From GCA-002726655 sp046582185 (GTDB taxonomy: Bacteria > Pseudomonadota > Gammaproteobacteria > Pseudomonadales > Azotimanducaceae), in assembly GCA_046582185.1 (NCBI GenBank), contig JAYGEX010000002.1, forward strand, positions 62,001-126,000: a stretch of 64,000 bases of DNA, given 5' to 3'. Position numbers and translations under genes: made by a program. The notes under the pieces were generated by a model. That model made no database searches. It was not told where the DNA came from and worked only from the letters and a program-made list of their open reading frames with translations. Below are positions 1 through 8,517 of this stretch, piece after piece; the stretch's first letter is position 1, and the number at the start of each line of letters is the position of its first letter.

Positions 1-1
1 T

Positions 2-88
2 AGTGATCTCTCTACCACCCAGATATACACGCATATAGCGCAGCAGCGGATGAAGGAGTTGCATAGGGAGCATCATCCCCGGGGTTAA
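2..88 (+). CDS. xerD: Tyrosine recombinase XerD, C-terminal end (partial)
   Basis: The last 28 codons of a gene that enters from the left edge. They read SDLSTTQIYTHIAQQRMKEL and end in PRG and TAA. STTQIYTH is the C-terminal box of XerC/XerD recombinases, and its Tyr (codon 30-28 of the visible part, bases 26-28) is the nucleophile that attacks DNA at dif during chromosome dimer resolution. dsbC follows about 200 bp downstream, and xerD-dsbC is a well known neighbour pair in Gammaproteobacteria, which favours XerD over XerC. Only the extreme C-terminus is visible, so nothing can be said about the rest. Confidence 0.88.
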   Translation, partial: SDLSTTQIYTHIAQQRMKELHREHHPRG

Positions 89-293
89 ATGCCCATGGCT
101 TATCAATATCACCCATCCCGTCCGGTTAATCTGGCATAACATCGGAATTTAAGGCCCGCTTGGCAGGTCTATAGTAAAAGACAGTGGGATAACGCATTTG
201 TTACAATGTTCACCAGTCTCGAGCTTATGATGGGCTCGCGATCGATTCCCGCTTACAATTTCAATAAATGACATCGGAATATACACAAACCAT

Positions 294-1037
294 ATGAATA
301 TCCTTCGCCTCCTGTTCATTATTACTGGATTATCACTTGGACTAAATGCGGTGGCCGCCACACCTGCTAAAGCCTTGACGCCATCAGAAGTACAGGAAAA
401 GCTAAATCAGATTCGTCCTGACCTGCCTATCAAGAAGGTGGTTGAAAGTTCTTTGCCAGGCTTTTATGAAGTGACATTGTCGGAAGGTACAAGATTGTTT
501 GTTGACAAAAGTGGCAGTTATTTTGTTGCTGGTGATTTGTACAGAATAGAACCAACTGGGTTCGTCAATGTGAGCGAAGAAAGCCGAAATGTGATCCGCA
601 AGGAATTGATAGCAGCACTCGATGAGGCGGACATGGTTATATTCTCTCCGCCGGAGGGTATGAAGAAGACCTCAATTACAGTTTTTACAGACATAGATTG
701 TGGCTACTGCCGGAAATTGCATAAGGAAGTGCCCGAGCTCAACCGCCTGGGAATAGAGGTTCGCTATCTGGCCTATCCACGTTCCGGCATCGGTACAAAA
801 TCTTATGACAAATATGTGTCAGCCTGGTGCGCAGATAACAATAAGCTCGCCATCACGCGGGCCAAGCTTGGCGAGGAGCTTGAAGAAAGGACATGTGAAA
901 ACCCCATTGCCGAACAGTATGCCCTGGGCAATGAGCTTGGCGTCACTGGTACGCCGGCCCTCGTCTTTGAAGATGGGACATTACAGCCAGGATATCTGCC
1001 TGCTGAAAAACTTGCGGAACGCCTGGGTATATTGTAG
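294..1037 (+). CDS. dsbC: Thiol:disulfide interchange protein DsbC
   Basis: Periplasmic disulfide isomerase of 247 residues, the normal length for DsbC/DsbG. A signal peptide covers about residues 1-22 (hydrophobic LLFIITGLSLGL, cleavage near AVA-A). The N-terminal dimerisation domain (about 25-90) is followed by a thioredoxin fold carrying the CGYC active site at 136-139 and the cis-proline loop VTGTP near the C-terminus. Two further Cys (WCADNN and RTCENP) correspond to the structural disulfide of DsbC. It rearranges wrong disulfides in exported proteins and is kept reduced by DsbD, which is not in this window. It lies between xerD and the MFS gene; recJ, which follows dsbC directly in E. 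coli, is here 4 kb away. Confidence 0.95.
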   Translation: MNILRLLFIITGLSLGLNAVAATPAKALTPSEVQEKLNQIRPDLPIKKVVESSLPGFYEVTLSEGTRLFVDKSGSYFVAGDLYRIEPTGFVNVSEESRNVIRKELIAALDEADMVIFSPPEGMKKTSITVFTDIDCGYCRKLHKEVPELNRLGIEVRYLAYPRSGIGTKSYDKYVSAWCADNNKLAITRAKLGEELEERTCENPIAEQYALGNELGVTGTPALVFEDGTLQPGYLPAEKLAERLGIL

Positions 1038-1077
1038 ATCTAACCAATGTTCAAAGGTGCGGCCCTGCTTTTTGTCT

Positions 1078-1128
1078 GAGCTCCTGTCTAAGTTCTTGTC
1101 TAAAGCTCCTGTGTAAAGTTCTGCTATA
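1078..1128 (+). repeat. Four-unit imperfect tandem repeat, 12-13 bp period
   Basis: Consecutive units GAGCTCCTGTCTA, AGTTCTTGTCTA, AAGCTCCTGTGTA and AAGTTCTGCTATA between dsbC and the MFS gene. The last unit contains TATACT-like sequence that could act as a -10 box. It is one of several unrelated short repeats found at gene junctions in this window. Confidence 0.7.
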
Positions 1129-1163
1129 CTAGTGTTCCCCTTCTTTTGTAATCCCTATGCCAT

Positions 1164-2486
1164 TTGTTTTGTGTAGGGATTAATTATTCTGGAATACTCT
1201 TGGAGATTAACTCCCGCGCTGTTCGCCATGCCGAGCAGCGTTATCAAATTGATATACGGCGTAACCTAACGCGAAACTTCCTCGCACAGCTCGCCCACGG
1301 GATGTTCGGTCAAACCGGGTTTCGACTGGTCATGGCGCCAACCTTTATTCCAGCCTACATTATGATGCTCTCTGGTGGCTCCCAGTTTATTGTAGGGCTG
1401 GCCTTATCGCTTCAGGCCCTGGGTATGATGTTAACTCCGCTAATCGGTGCAACCTTCATCGAACACCGCAAGCGGGTATTGCCCGTTGGCTTGCTGACGG
1501 GCGCCTGCATGAGAGGCTGCGTTCTCTTAATCGCACTGTCTGGCTTTTTCCTTGAAGGCACTGCCGCGCTGATCGCAATTATGATTAGCCTGACCTTACT
1601 GGGACTGTTTCAGGGTATGCAGGGGGTGATCTTTAATTTCCTGATGTCCAAAGTTATCCCGGTCTCCAAGCGAGGGCGCCTCACGGGATTGAGAAATTTC
1701 CTTGCAGGTATCACCTCGGCAAGTGTGGCCTGGATCGGTGGCACTTATTTGATTGGCGATTCACCGGATGCAATTGGATACTCCTGGACCTTTCTGCTGG
1801 CGTTTGTATTGACCAGCATGGGTTTGTTAACGCTGTTGCTGATGAAGGAGCCTGAACCACCCATTATAAAGCCGAAGCAGTCGTTGTGGCAGAGGATGGG
1901 AGAGGTGCCTGGCCTGATGCGCGATGATCCAGCATTCACCCGCTATTTCATTGCTCGCTCCATATCGACGATGGGCAGAATGGCGATGCCTTTTTATATT
2001 CTGTTTGCGGGAATGTCCATTGGCCTGTCTGGCCAGACCCTTGGCATCCTGACCTTTGTATTCACCATTTCAGGCACAATATCGAATTTGGCATGGGGCT
2101 ATCTTGCGGATCGAAAGGGCTTCAGACTTGTGTTTCTGTTGTCCATTATTCTGTGGATGATCTCGACCCTGTTGCTAATGTTCATCACTGAGTATTATGT
2201 AACCATTGCTGTATTCATTGGTATTGGCGCAGCGGTTCAGGGTTTTGACAACTCATCGCAGAATATGACCCTGGAATTTGGTGATCGGGAAAATCTGCCC
2301 ATGCGTATCGCCATTGCTAATACTGCCGCTGAAGTGGCGGGAACTATCGGGCCGCTTCTGGGCGGCATATTGGCGGCGACACTGGGGTATCACGCAGTTT
2401 TTACGGTATCCATCCTGTTTCTGTTTATAGGTGGTCTCATGGTTAGATTCTTTGTACCAGAGCCACGAAACGTGACGGATCCTTAA
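1164..2486 (+). CDS. Major facilitator superfamily transporter
   Basis: Inner-membrane secondary transporter of about 12 hydrophobic segments. Membrane segments begin near residue 45 and run to the C-terminus, with a charged central loop (about residues 225-255, rich in E, P and K) between the two six-helix halves. The segment GYLADRKGFR in the second half looks like the loop 8-9 counterpart of the MFS signature. The start is uncertain: position 1164 is a TTG, a second in-frame TTG lies at 1200, and the first 35 residues do not look like transporter sequence. Substrate unknown. It sits between dsbC and the aminotransferase with its own short upstream region. Confidence 0.8.
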   Translation: MFCVGINYSGILLEINSRAVRHAEQRYQIDIRRNLTRNFLAQLAHGMFGQTGFRLVMAPTFIPAYIMMLSGGSQFIVGLALSLQALGMMLTPLIGATFIEHRKRVLPVGLLTGACMRGCVLLIALSGFFLEGTAALIAIMISLTLLGLFQGMQGVIFNFLMSKVIPVSKRGRLTGLRNFLAGITSASVAWIGGTYLIGDSPDAIGYSWTFLLAFVLTSMGLLTLLLMKEPEPPIIKPKQSLWQRMGEVPGLMRDDPAFTRYFIARSISTMGRMAMPFYILFAGMSIGLSGQTLGILTFVFTISGTISNLAWGYLADRKGFRLVFLLSIILWMISTLLLMFITEYYVTIAVFIGIGAAVQGFDNSSQNMTLEFGDRENLPMRIAIANTAAEVAGTIGPLLGGILAATLGYHAVFTVSILFLFIGGLMVRFFVPEPRNVTDP

Positions 2487-2588
2487 GAGTTGGGTAACAT
2501 GGCGCGCCTGTTATATAGACCCCAGATCAAACAAGAATCTACAACATAGTGATAGCCTGAATCAGGCCAGAGAAATAGAGTTTAGAAG

Positions 2589-3776
2589 ATGGAAGAATTT
2601 CCCCGAATCAGGCGTCTGCCGCCTTACATATTCAGTATCACTGATGCACTGAAGAAGGAAGCTCGTGCCCGAGGCGAAGATATCATCGATTTTGGCATGG
2701 GCAACCCCGATCAGCCGACGCCGAAGCATATTGTGGACAAGCTGATTGAAACGGTTCAGCGCGGTGATACTCACCGATATTCTCAATCAAAGGGTATTCC
2801 ACGGCTTAGAAAAGCCATTTGTGACTGGTACAAGAATCGTTACGACGTCGACCTTGATCCTGAAACAGAAGCTATTGTCACCCTTGGCTCGAAAGAGGGA
2901 ATCGCTCACCTTGCCATGGCGATCCTTGGCCCTGGAGATACGGTGCTGGTACCGAATCCATCTTATCCCGTCCATCCCTACGGATTTGTAATCGCGGATG
3001 CAGATGTACGCCATGTGCCGTTAACGCCGGGCAATGATTTCTTTGCAGAACTGGAGACTGCCATCTCCAATACCTGGCCCAAGCCCAAGGTACTAATTAT
3101 CAATTTCCCCGGCAATCCGACTACCCAGTGCGTTGAACTGGAATTTTTCGAGAAGGTGATCGACATTGCTCGTGAGCATGATATCTGGGTTGTGCAAGAC
3201 ATAGCTTATGCTGATCTGGTCTATGATGGTTACAAGGCGCCCTCAATCCTTCAAGTGCCTGGCGCTAAGGACATTGCAGTCGAATTTTTTACCATGTCAA
3301 AGAGTTATAATATGCCCGGCTGGCGGATTGGCTTTTGTGTGGGTAATGAAAAGCTTGTGGGTGCGCTGGGGCGAATTAAGTCATATCTGGATTACGGCAT
3401 GTTCACCCCAGTTCAGGTTGCGGCCATTGCGGCCCTCGAAGGTGATCAGTCTTGTGTCGAAGAAGTGAGGCTTAGGTATCAAAGCCGGCGCGACGTCCTT
3501 TGTGAGGGCTTGAATTTAATTGGCTGGCCGGTAGAGCCGCCGAAGGCCACCATGTTTGTATGGGCTAAAATACCGCCTCAGTTTCAGAATATGGGCTCTC
3601 TGGAATTCAGCAAGTTACTATTGAAGGAAGCATCTGTTGCGGTTTCGCCAGGTATTGGTTTTGGCCAATATGGTGACGACCATGTGCGGTTTGCTCTTAT
3701 CGAGAATGAGCATCGCACTCGCCAGGCCTTGCGAGGCATAAGAAAAATGTTTAAGAACACATCAGTGGAGAATTAG
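2589..3776 (+). CDS. alaC: Glutamate-pyruvate/alanine aminotransferase, AlaC type
   Basis: PLP-dependent class I/II aminotransferase, 395 residues, fold type I. The N-terminus (FPRIRRLPPYIFSITDALK) and the GNPDQPTP segment are typical of the AlaC/YfdZ group. The PLP lysine is K238 in SKSYNMPGWR; the Asn and Tyr that contact the cofactor lie in NFPGNPTTQ and DIAYADLVYDGY. AlaC transfers the amino group of glutamate to pyruvate to make alanine. The stop is one base before the TTG start of hom, so the two are probably cotranscribed, as in Pseudomonas relatives. Related subgroup members may act on other keto acids, so exact substrate is inferred. Confidence 0.88.
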   Translation: MEEFPRIRRLPPYIFSITDALKKEARARGEDIIDFGMGNPDQPTPKHIVDKLIETVQRGDTHRYSQSKGIPRLRKAICDWYKNRYDVDLDPETEAIVTLGSKEGIAHLAMAILGPGDTVLVPNPSYPVHPYGFVIADADVRHVPLTPGNDFFAELETAISNTWPKPKVLIINFPGNPTTQCVELEFFEKVIDIAREHDIWVVQDIAYADLVYDGYKAPSILQVPGAKDIAVEFFTMSKSYNMPGWRIGFCVGNEKLVGALGRIKSYLDYGMFTPVQVAAIAALEGDQSCVEEVRLRYQSRRDVLCEGLNLIGWPVEPPKATMFVWAKIPPQFQNMGSLEFSKLLLKEASVAVSPGIGFGQYGDDHVRFALIENEHRTRQALRGIRKMFKNTSVEN

Positions 3777-3777
3777 T

Positions 3778-5076
3778 TTGCGAGTTGGAATCTGTGGTTT
3801 AGGGACGGTGGGCTCCGGGGTATTTAATCTCGTAAGCAGGAATGCCAGCGAAATATTGCGTAAAACCGGGTCGAGCATAGAGATTGCGCAGGTTGGATGT
3901 CGCCGAGATCATCCTGATGTTGAACTCGGCTCAACAAATGTGACCAGGGATATATTTGAGGTCGCGAGAAATCCCGATGTGGATGTCGTGCTCGAGTTAA
4001 TCGGCGGTATTGATAGGGCGAGAGAACTGCTTGTCATTGCCTTGGAGAATAAGAAGCATGTGGTCACTGCCAATAAGGCATTAATAGCTACCCATGGCGA
4101 CGAACTATTTGCGCTGGCGGAAAAGATGGGCGTCCAGCTCCGCTATGAAGCCGCAATTGCTGGCGGGATTCCCATTGTAAAAGCCATTCGTGAAGGCCTG
4201 GCCGCGAACCGGATATCATGGCTTGCAGGTATCATTAACGGCACATCGAATTTTATTCTGACGGAGATGGAGCAGTCCGGGTCGGACCTTGCCTTTAGCG
4301 AAGTACTGAAACAGGCGCAGGACCTGGGATATGCAGAGGCAGATCCAACCTTTGACATTGAAGGTATCGACGCGGCTCACAAATTAACTATTCTGTCGTC
4401 CATCGCCTTTGGCGTTCCCCTGGAGTTTGATGCAATGTATACCCAGGGAATCTCAAAAATCACGACAGAAGACATTCAATACGCAGACGAACTTGGTTAT
4501 AAGATACGACATCTTGGCATCACCAGAAGGTCAGAGCTGGGTATTGAGCTCAGGGTCCATCCGACGCTAATAAGGAAAGAGGAAATGTTGGCGCAAGTAA
4601 ATGGTGTGATGAATGCAGTCATGGTTTCCAGTGATGCCGCAGGGCGCACCATGTATTACGGCGCGGGCGCTGGTGCCGGGCCAACGGCATCATCAGTGGT
4701 TGCAGATATTATTGATATCGTTCGTGGGCAGGGTTCGCCGGGCATTGCTAACCTTGGCTTTGTAAATGAAGGTTTTGTAAAGGATAAAACGCTACCAATT
4801 CTGGATATTGAAGACATTACCAGCGCCTGTTATCTGAAGCTAAACGTCATTGATCAGCCCGGCGTCATGGCCAGGTTGACCGCCATATTGAGCCATCATA
4901 AAATTAGCATTGAGGCGCTGATACAAAAAGATGCTCAAGGAGGTTTTGCTGCTATTGTTATTGTCACTGATGAAGTTGTGGAGCGATCAATGAATGCCGC
5001 GATAAAGGAGCTGGAATCCCTGGATGAAGTTCGCGGCAGTGTCACCCACATTCGAATCACTGACCTGCAAGACTAA
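3778..5076 (+). CDS. hom: Homoserine dehydrogenase
   Basis: NAD(P)-dependent reduction of aspartate semialdehyde to homoserine, the branch to threonine and methionine. Monofunctional form of 432 residues: Rossmann fold at the N-terminus (GICGLGTVGSG), catalytic domain with ANKALIATHG and AGGIPIVKAIREGL followed by GIINGTSNFIL, and a C-terminal ACT domain (about 350-430) for threonine feedback. The start is TTG at 3778, with GGAG eight bases upstream inside the alaC end. thrC, which commonly follows hom, is not here; the next gene is recJ, starting 7 bp after the stop. Confidence 0.95.
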   Translation: MRVGICGLGTVGSGVFNLVSRNASEILRKTGSSIEIAQVGCRRDHPDVELGSTNVTRDIFEVARNPDVDVVLELIGGIDRARELLVIALENKKHVVTANKALIATHGDELFALAEKMGVQLRYEAAIAGGIPIVKAIREGLAANRISWLAGIINGTSNFILTEMEQSGSDLAFSEVLKQAQDLGYAEADPTFDIEGIDAAHKLTILSSIAFGVPLEFDAMYTQGISKITTEDIQYADELGYKIRHLGITRRSELGIELRVHPTLIRKEEMLAQVNGVMNAVMVSSDAAGRTMYYGAGAGAGPTASSVVADIIDIVRGQGSPGIANLGFVNEGFVKDKTLPILDIEDITSACYLKLNVIDQPGVMARLTAILSHHKISIEALIQKDAQGGFAAIVIVTDEVVERSMNAAIKELESLDEVRGSVTHIRITDLQD

Positions 5077-5083
5077 GGCGCTG

Positions 5084-6784
5084 ATGGCAAGGCGGCTTAT
5101 ACGAAGGCAAGTGGTACACACATTGCCGGACATTCCGCCTTTGTTGAATCGTTTGTTTGTCGGCCGCGGCATTGTCAGTGGTGAAGATCTGGACCATTCC
5201 CTGTCAAATCTTCTGTCTCCGGATACCTTCAAAGGGATGGATGATGCGGTTTCTGTGTTGCAGGAGACGATCACCAATCAACAGCAGATTCTTATTATCG
5301 GCGACTTTGATGCCGATGGTGCAACCAGTTCGGCGTTGATGGTTTCGGGCCTCAGAGCCATGGGTGCCCGGCATGTAGATTATCTGGTGCCAGACCGCTT
5401 TAAGTATGGCTACGGGCTTACGCCAGAGATAGTGACTGCTGCATTAGAATTTTCGCCCGACCTGATCGTTACAGTTGATAATGGCATCTCCAGCATAGAA
5501 GGTGTTGATGCTGCAAATGAGCATGGCATCAAAGTCGTAATCACTGATCATCATCTGAGCGGCGAAGTACTGCCCTCGGCCCATGCGATCGTGAACCCTA
5601 ATCAAAAAGGCTGTGAATTCCCGAGTAAAGCTATTGCCGGTGTGGGCGTGGCTTTCTACTTGCTATCAGCTCTGCGCACCTCTCTGAGGAAAACGGACTG
5701 GTTTGAGCAACGACTAGAACCGAATCTTGCAGATTATCTTGACCTCGTTGCCCTGGGAACCATCTCAGATGTGGTGCCCATGGATAAGAACAACAGAATA
5801 TTGGTAGCACAAGGAATTCGCCGTATCAGGGCAGGGCGAGCCAGGCCTGGTATCTATGCGCTGATATCCGTCGCCGGTGCAGAGTTTCAACAGATAACGA
5901 CTCGCGACCTTGCTTTCGGTGTTGGCCCGCGGCTGAACGCAGCAGGCAGGCTGGAAAATATGTCTCTTGGAATTGAATGTTTCCTTAGCCAGGGTGAGCG
6001 AGCCGTAGAGCTCGCCAATGAACTTGATACCATTAATAAGGAGCGAAAAAATATTGAGGCCGGCATGAAAGTCCAGGCCGAGCAACACATACAACAAGCC
6101 TTGAAGAATGATGAAAGTGACAAGGTTGGTATTTGCCTGTTTCATCCTGACTGGCATCAAGGCGTCGTTGGTATCGTTGCTTCAAGAATGAAGGAGAAGT
6201 TTCATCGTCCGGTGATTGCTTTTGCCAGAGCTGGCGACAATGAGTTAAAGGGTTCCGGACGTTCTATTGCAGGCCTCCACATTCGGGATGCACTGGACAG
6301 TATTGCTACCAAAAATCCTGGCCTGCTGGTTAAGTTCGGCGGGCACGCAATGGCGGCGGGCCTCAGTATTGAGCCGCACAACTATGATGAATTCTCCCGT
6401 TTGTTTGATGAAGAAGCCTCTCGCTGGTTAACAGATGAGTATCTGGAGCAGGTCCTGGTCAGCGATGGCGAAATAGAAGAAGAGTTATCCTTAAGTCTTG
6501 TTAAGTCCATCGTGGAAGCGGCGCCCTGGGGGCAAGCTTTCCCGGAGCCGTTATTTGACGGTGAATTTGAAGTGATGGATCAGCGCATCGTTGCCGAGAA
6601 ACACCTGAAGCTAAAACTAAGGCCCGTGAATGAAGCAAATACAGTAGAGGCCATAGCCTTTTTTCATGACCGTTTGCTTGAACGCAGGAATCTTCGTCTC
6701 GCCTATCGTGTAGATATCAATCGTTATCGGGGGCGTGAGTCCGTACAGTTGATCATTGAATCTACCGATCTGAGCATGAGCTAG
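5084..6784 (+). CDS. recJ: Single-stranded-DNA-specific exonuclease RecJ
   Basis: 5'-3' ssDNA exonuclease of recombination and mismatch repair, 566 residues. The DHH phosphoesterase core is visible: GDFDADGATSSALM (motif I), VDNGIS, then TDHHLSGE (DHH), and the DHHA1 part with HQGVVGIVASR and GGHAMAAGLS. The C-terminal OB domain ends in RESVQLIIESTDL. I chose ATG 5084 (MARRLIRRQV), preceded by AAGG at normal spacing, rather than the in-frame start at 5024 that lies within hom. In E. coli recJ is followed by prfB; here a 5.9 kb block of metabolic genes separates them. Confidence 0.94.
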   Translation: MARRLIRRQVVHTLPDIPPLLNRLFVGRGIVSGEDLDHSLSNLLSPDTFKGMDDAVSVLQETITNQQQILIIGDFDADGATSSALMVSGLRAMGARHVDYLVPDRFKYGYGLTPEIVTAALEFSPDLIVTVDNGISSIEGVDAANEHGIKVVITDHHLSGEVLPSAHAIVNPNQKGCEFPSKAIAGVGVAFYLLSALRTSLRKTDWFEQRLEPNLADYLDLVALGTISDVVPMDKNNRILVAQGIRRIRAGRARPGIYALISVAGAEFQQITTRDLAFGVGPRLNAAGRLENMSLGIECFLSQGERAVELANELDTINKERKNIEAGMKVQAEQHIQQALKNDESDKVGICLFHPDWHQGVVGIVASRMKEKFHRPVIAFARAGDNELKGSGRSIAGLHIRDALDSIATKNPGLLVKFGGHAMAAGLSIEPHNYDEFSRLFDEEASRWLTDEYLEQVLVSDGEIEEELSLSLVKSIVEAAPWGQAFPEPLFDGEFEVMDQRIVAEKHLKLKLRPVNEANTVEAIAFFHDRLLERRNLRLAYRVDINRYRGRESVQLIIESTDLSMS

Positions 6785-6821
6785 CATTGGCCAAATTAGC
6801 ACCGATTCTATTTAAGTTAGA

Positions 6822-7886
6822 ATGCATAAAACGATAAGAAGTGGCGGCATGGAAGGGAATCAACAGCAGGGCATTGGACAATGGGCAGAGCGACTTCGAT
6901 TACGTCTTGCTGAACTGGCACCAGGAATCCTCACCTGTGTGACGCTCGGGCTCGCATCCACATTTGTGTCCGAGAACTACGGTGGCCCGGTGATGTTATA
7001 TGCCCTGTTGTTTGGCATTGCCTTTAACTTCTTATCTGAAGAAGGTAAGTGTCTGCCCGGCGTAGACATCACCGCACGCACCATTCTCCGGTTTGGTGTT
7101 GCCCTGTTAGGTGTACGGGTGACGGTGGATCAGGTATCAGGTCTTGGGTTCTGGCCCGTGGCCATGGTCATTGGCGCCGTGATCTCTACTATTTTTGTCG
7201 GCTGGATTACCGCGAAGCTGCTTGGCCTCGGCGGCGAACATGGATTGCTCTCTGGCGGCGCAGTTGCGATCTGCGGCGCATCTGCTGCCATGGCTCTGTC
7301 TCTGGTGCTGCCCAAGGATGAGGAAAGTGAGCGCCGCACAATTCTGACCGTCCTGGGTGTCACCACACTTTCAACCTTTGCTATGGTGATATATCCAACC
7401 TTAGTAAAAATGTTAGAAATGAACAACTTTATTGCCGGGATTTTCCTTGGCGGCACTATTCACGATGTGGCGCAGGTTGTGGGCGCCGGGTTTATGGTCT
7501 CACCGGAGACAGGGGATGTATCAACTATCGTGAAGCTGATGCGTGTGGCGATGTTGGTGCCTGTTGTGTTGATTTTTTCTTTACTATTTCGCAGCAGGAT
7601 CGCCCAGCATGGGCCAGAGGAAAGCAAAACGCCAATGTTACCTGGTTTCCTCGTTGCATTTGTCTTGCTGGTCATCGTTAATAGTCTGGGATTCGTTCCG
7701 CCAGTAGTAGCCGAAGGCATGACGGATATGTCTCGTTGGGCACTCGTATCAGCGATCGCGGCACTTGGTATTAAAACTTCACTAAAGACCTTGGCAGTAG
7801 TGGGGTGGTTGCCCGTGATATTGATGGTAGTTGAGACTCTCTACCTTTGCGTGCTGGTCCTTCTGGTTGTGACATTTTGCATGTAA
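6822..7886 (+). CDS. YeiH-type putative sulfate exporter family protein
   Basis: Integral membrane protein of 354 residues with about 10 hydrophobic segments, matching the conserved YeiH/UPF0324 family: GVDITARTILRFGVALLGVR, then SGGAVAICGASAAMAL and FLGGTIHDVAQVVGAG are the family's conserved stretches. The family is annotated as putative sulfate exporters, with weak experimental support. The start is either ATG 6822 or ATG 6849 (MEGNQQQ); the second is preceded by AAGAAGTGG and may be the true one. It follows recJ by 37 bp and is convergent with the VOC/hppD pair. Confidence 0.85.
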   Translation: MHKTIRSGGMEGNQQQGIGQWAERLRLRLAELAPGILTCVTLGLASTFVSENYGGPVMLYALLFGIAFNFLSEEGKCLPGVDITARTILRFGVALLGVRVTVDQVSGLGFWPVAMVIGAVISTIFVGWITAKLLGLGGEHGLLSGGAVAICGASAAMALSLVLPKDEESERRTILTVLGVTTLSTFAMVIYPTLVKMLEMNNFIAGIFLGGTIHDVAQVVGAGFMVSPETGDVSTIVKLMRVAMLVPVVLIFSLLFRSRIAQHGPEESKTPMLPGFLVAFVLLVIVNSLGFVPPVVAEGMTDMSRWALVSAIAALGIKTSLKTLAVVGWLPVILMVVETLYLCVLVLLVVTFCM

Positions 7887-7955
7887 GGAGTGCCACTTTT
7901 GAAATAACACCACGACTGAACATGTGGACTCTCCAGAGATTACGTCCGTGCAAGG

Positions 7956-8495
7956 CTAATCTTCAGAAGATTGCTTCTCATGTAACCAGGCAGCATGCTT
8001 GGGTGCGCGTTTAGTACGGCTCCATTCCTCCAGCATTGCCGGTGCAACTTCATGAAGCGACGCCATTTCTGCCTCAGTCTGGGTATTGGCAACCAATTCC
8101 AATCGATGGCCATTAGGGTCAAAGAAGTAGATGGAATGAAATATACCGTGATTAACCGGACCGAGTACGTCCAGGCCTTCTCCTTCCAGCTTGGCCTTCG
8201 CTTCCCGCAGAGCCGGCATATCTTCTATCTCGAAGGCAATATGCTGAACCCATTCCGGTGTGTTTGAATCCTTGCCCATCTCCGGCGAATTAGGCAGCTC
8301 AAAGAAGGCCAGAACATTGCCCATGCCTGCATCAAGAAACACATGCATATAAGGATCAGGAGCCTTGGTTGATGGCACCTCATCTTCGGCAATCGCGAGA
8401 ACAAAATCCATGCCCATGGTGCGTTGATAGAATTCCACAGTTTCTTTCGCGTCTTTGCAGCGGTATGCGACGTGGTGAATTCGTTTCAGATTCAT
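7956..8495 (-). CDS. VOC-family (glyoxalase/dioxygenase-like) protein
   Basis: One vicinal-oxygen-chelate module of 179 residues: begins LKRIHHVAYRCKD, with later metal-site positions in WVQHIAFEI and GHRLELVAN. This His/His/Glu arrangement is shared by glyoxalase I-like lyases and ring-cleaving dioxygenases. It starts 22 bp after the hppD stop on the same strand, so an operon is likely and a role in tyrosine/4-hydroxyphenylpyruvate breakdown or in detoxifying a related aldehyde is plausible, but the sequence does not fix the substrate. The C-terminus carries a short helical tail (EVAPAMLEEWSRTKR). Confidence 0.85.
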   Translation of the reverse strand: MNLKRIHHVAYRCKDAKETVEFYQRTMGMDFVLAIAEDEVPSTKAPDPYMHVFLDAGMGNVLAFFELPNSPEMGKDSNTPEWVQHIAFEIEDMPALREAKAKLEGEGLDVLGPVNHGIFHSIYFFDPNGHRLELVANTQTEAEMASLHEVAPAMLEEWSRTKRAPKHAAWLHEKQSSED

Positions 8496-8517
8496 GGCGT
8501 TCTCCTATCTGGCCAGT

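Noticed and set aside
5024..5083. N-terminal extension of recJ from 5024
   Set aside because: It lies in the hom coding sequence; ATG 5084 has a ribosome site and begins the RecJ-like sequence.
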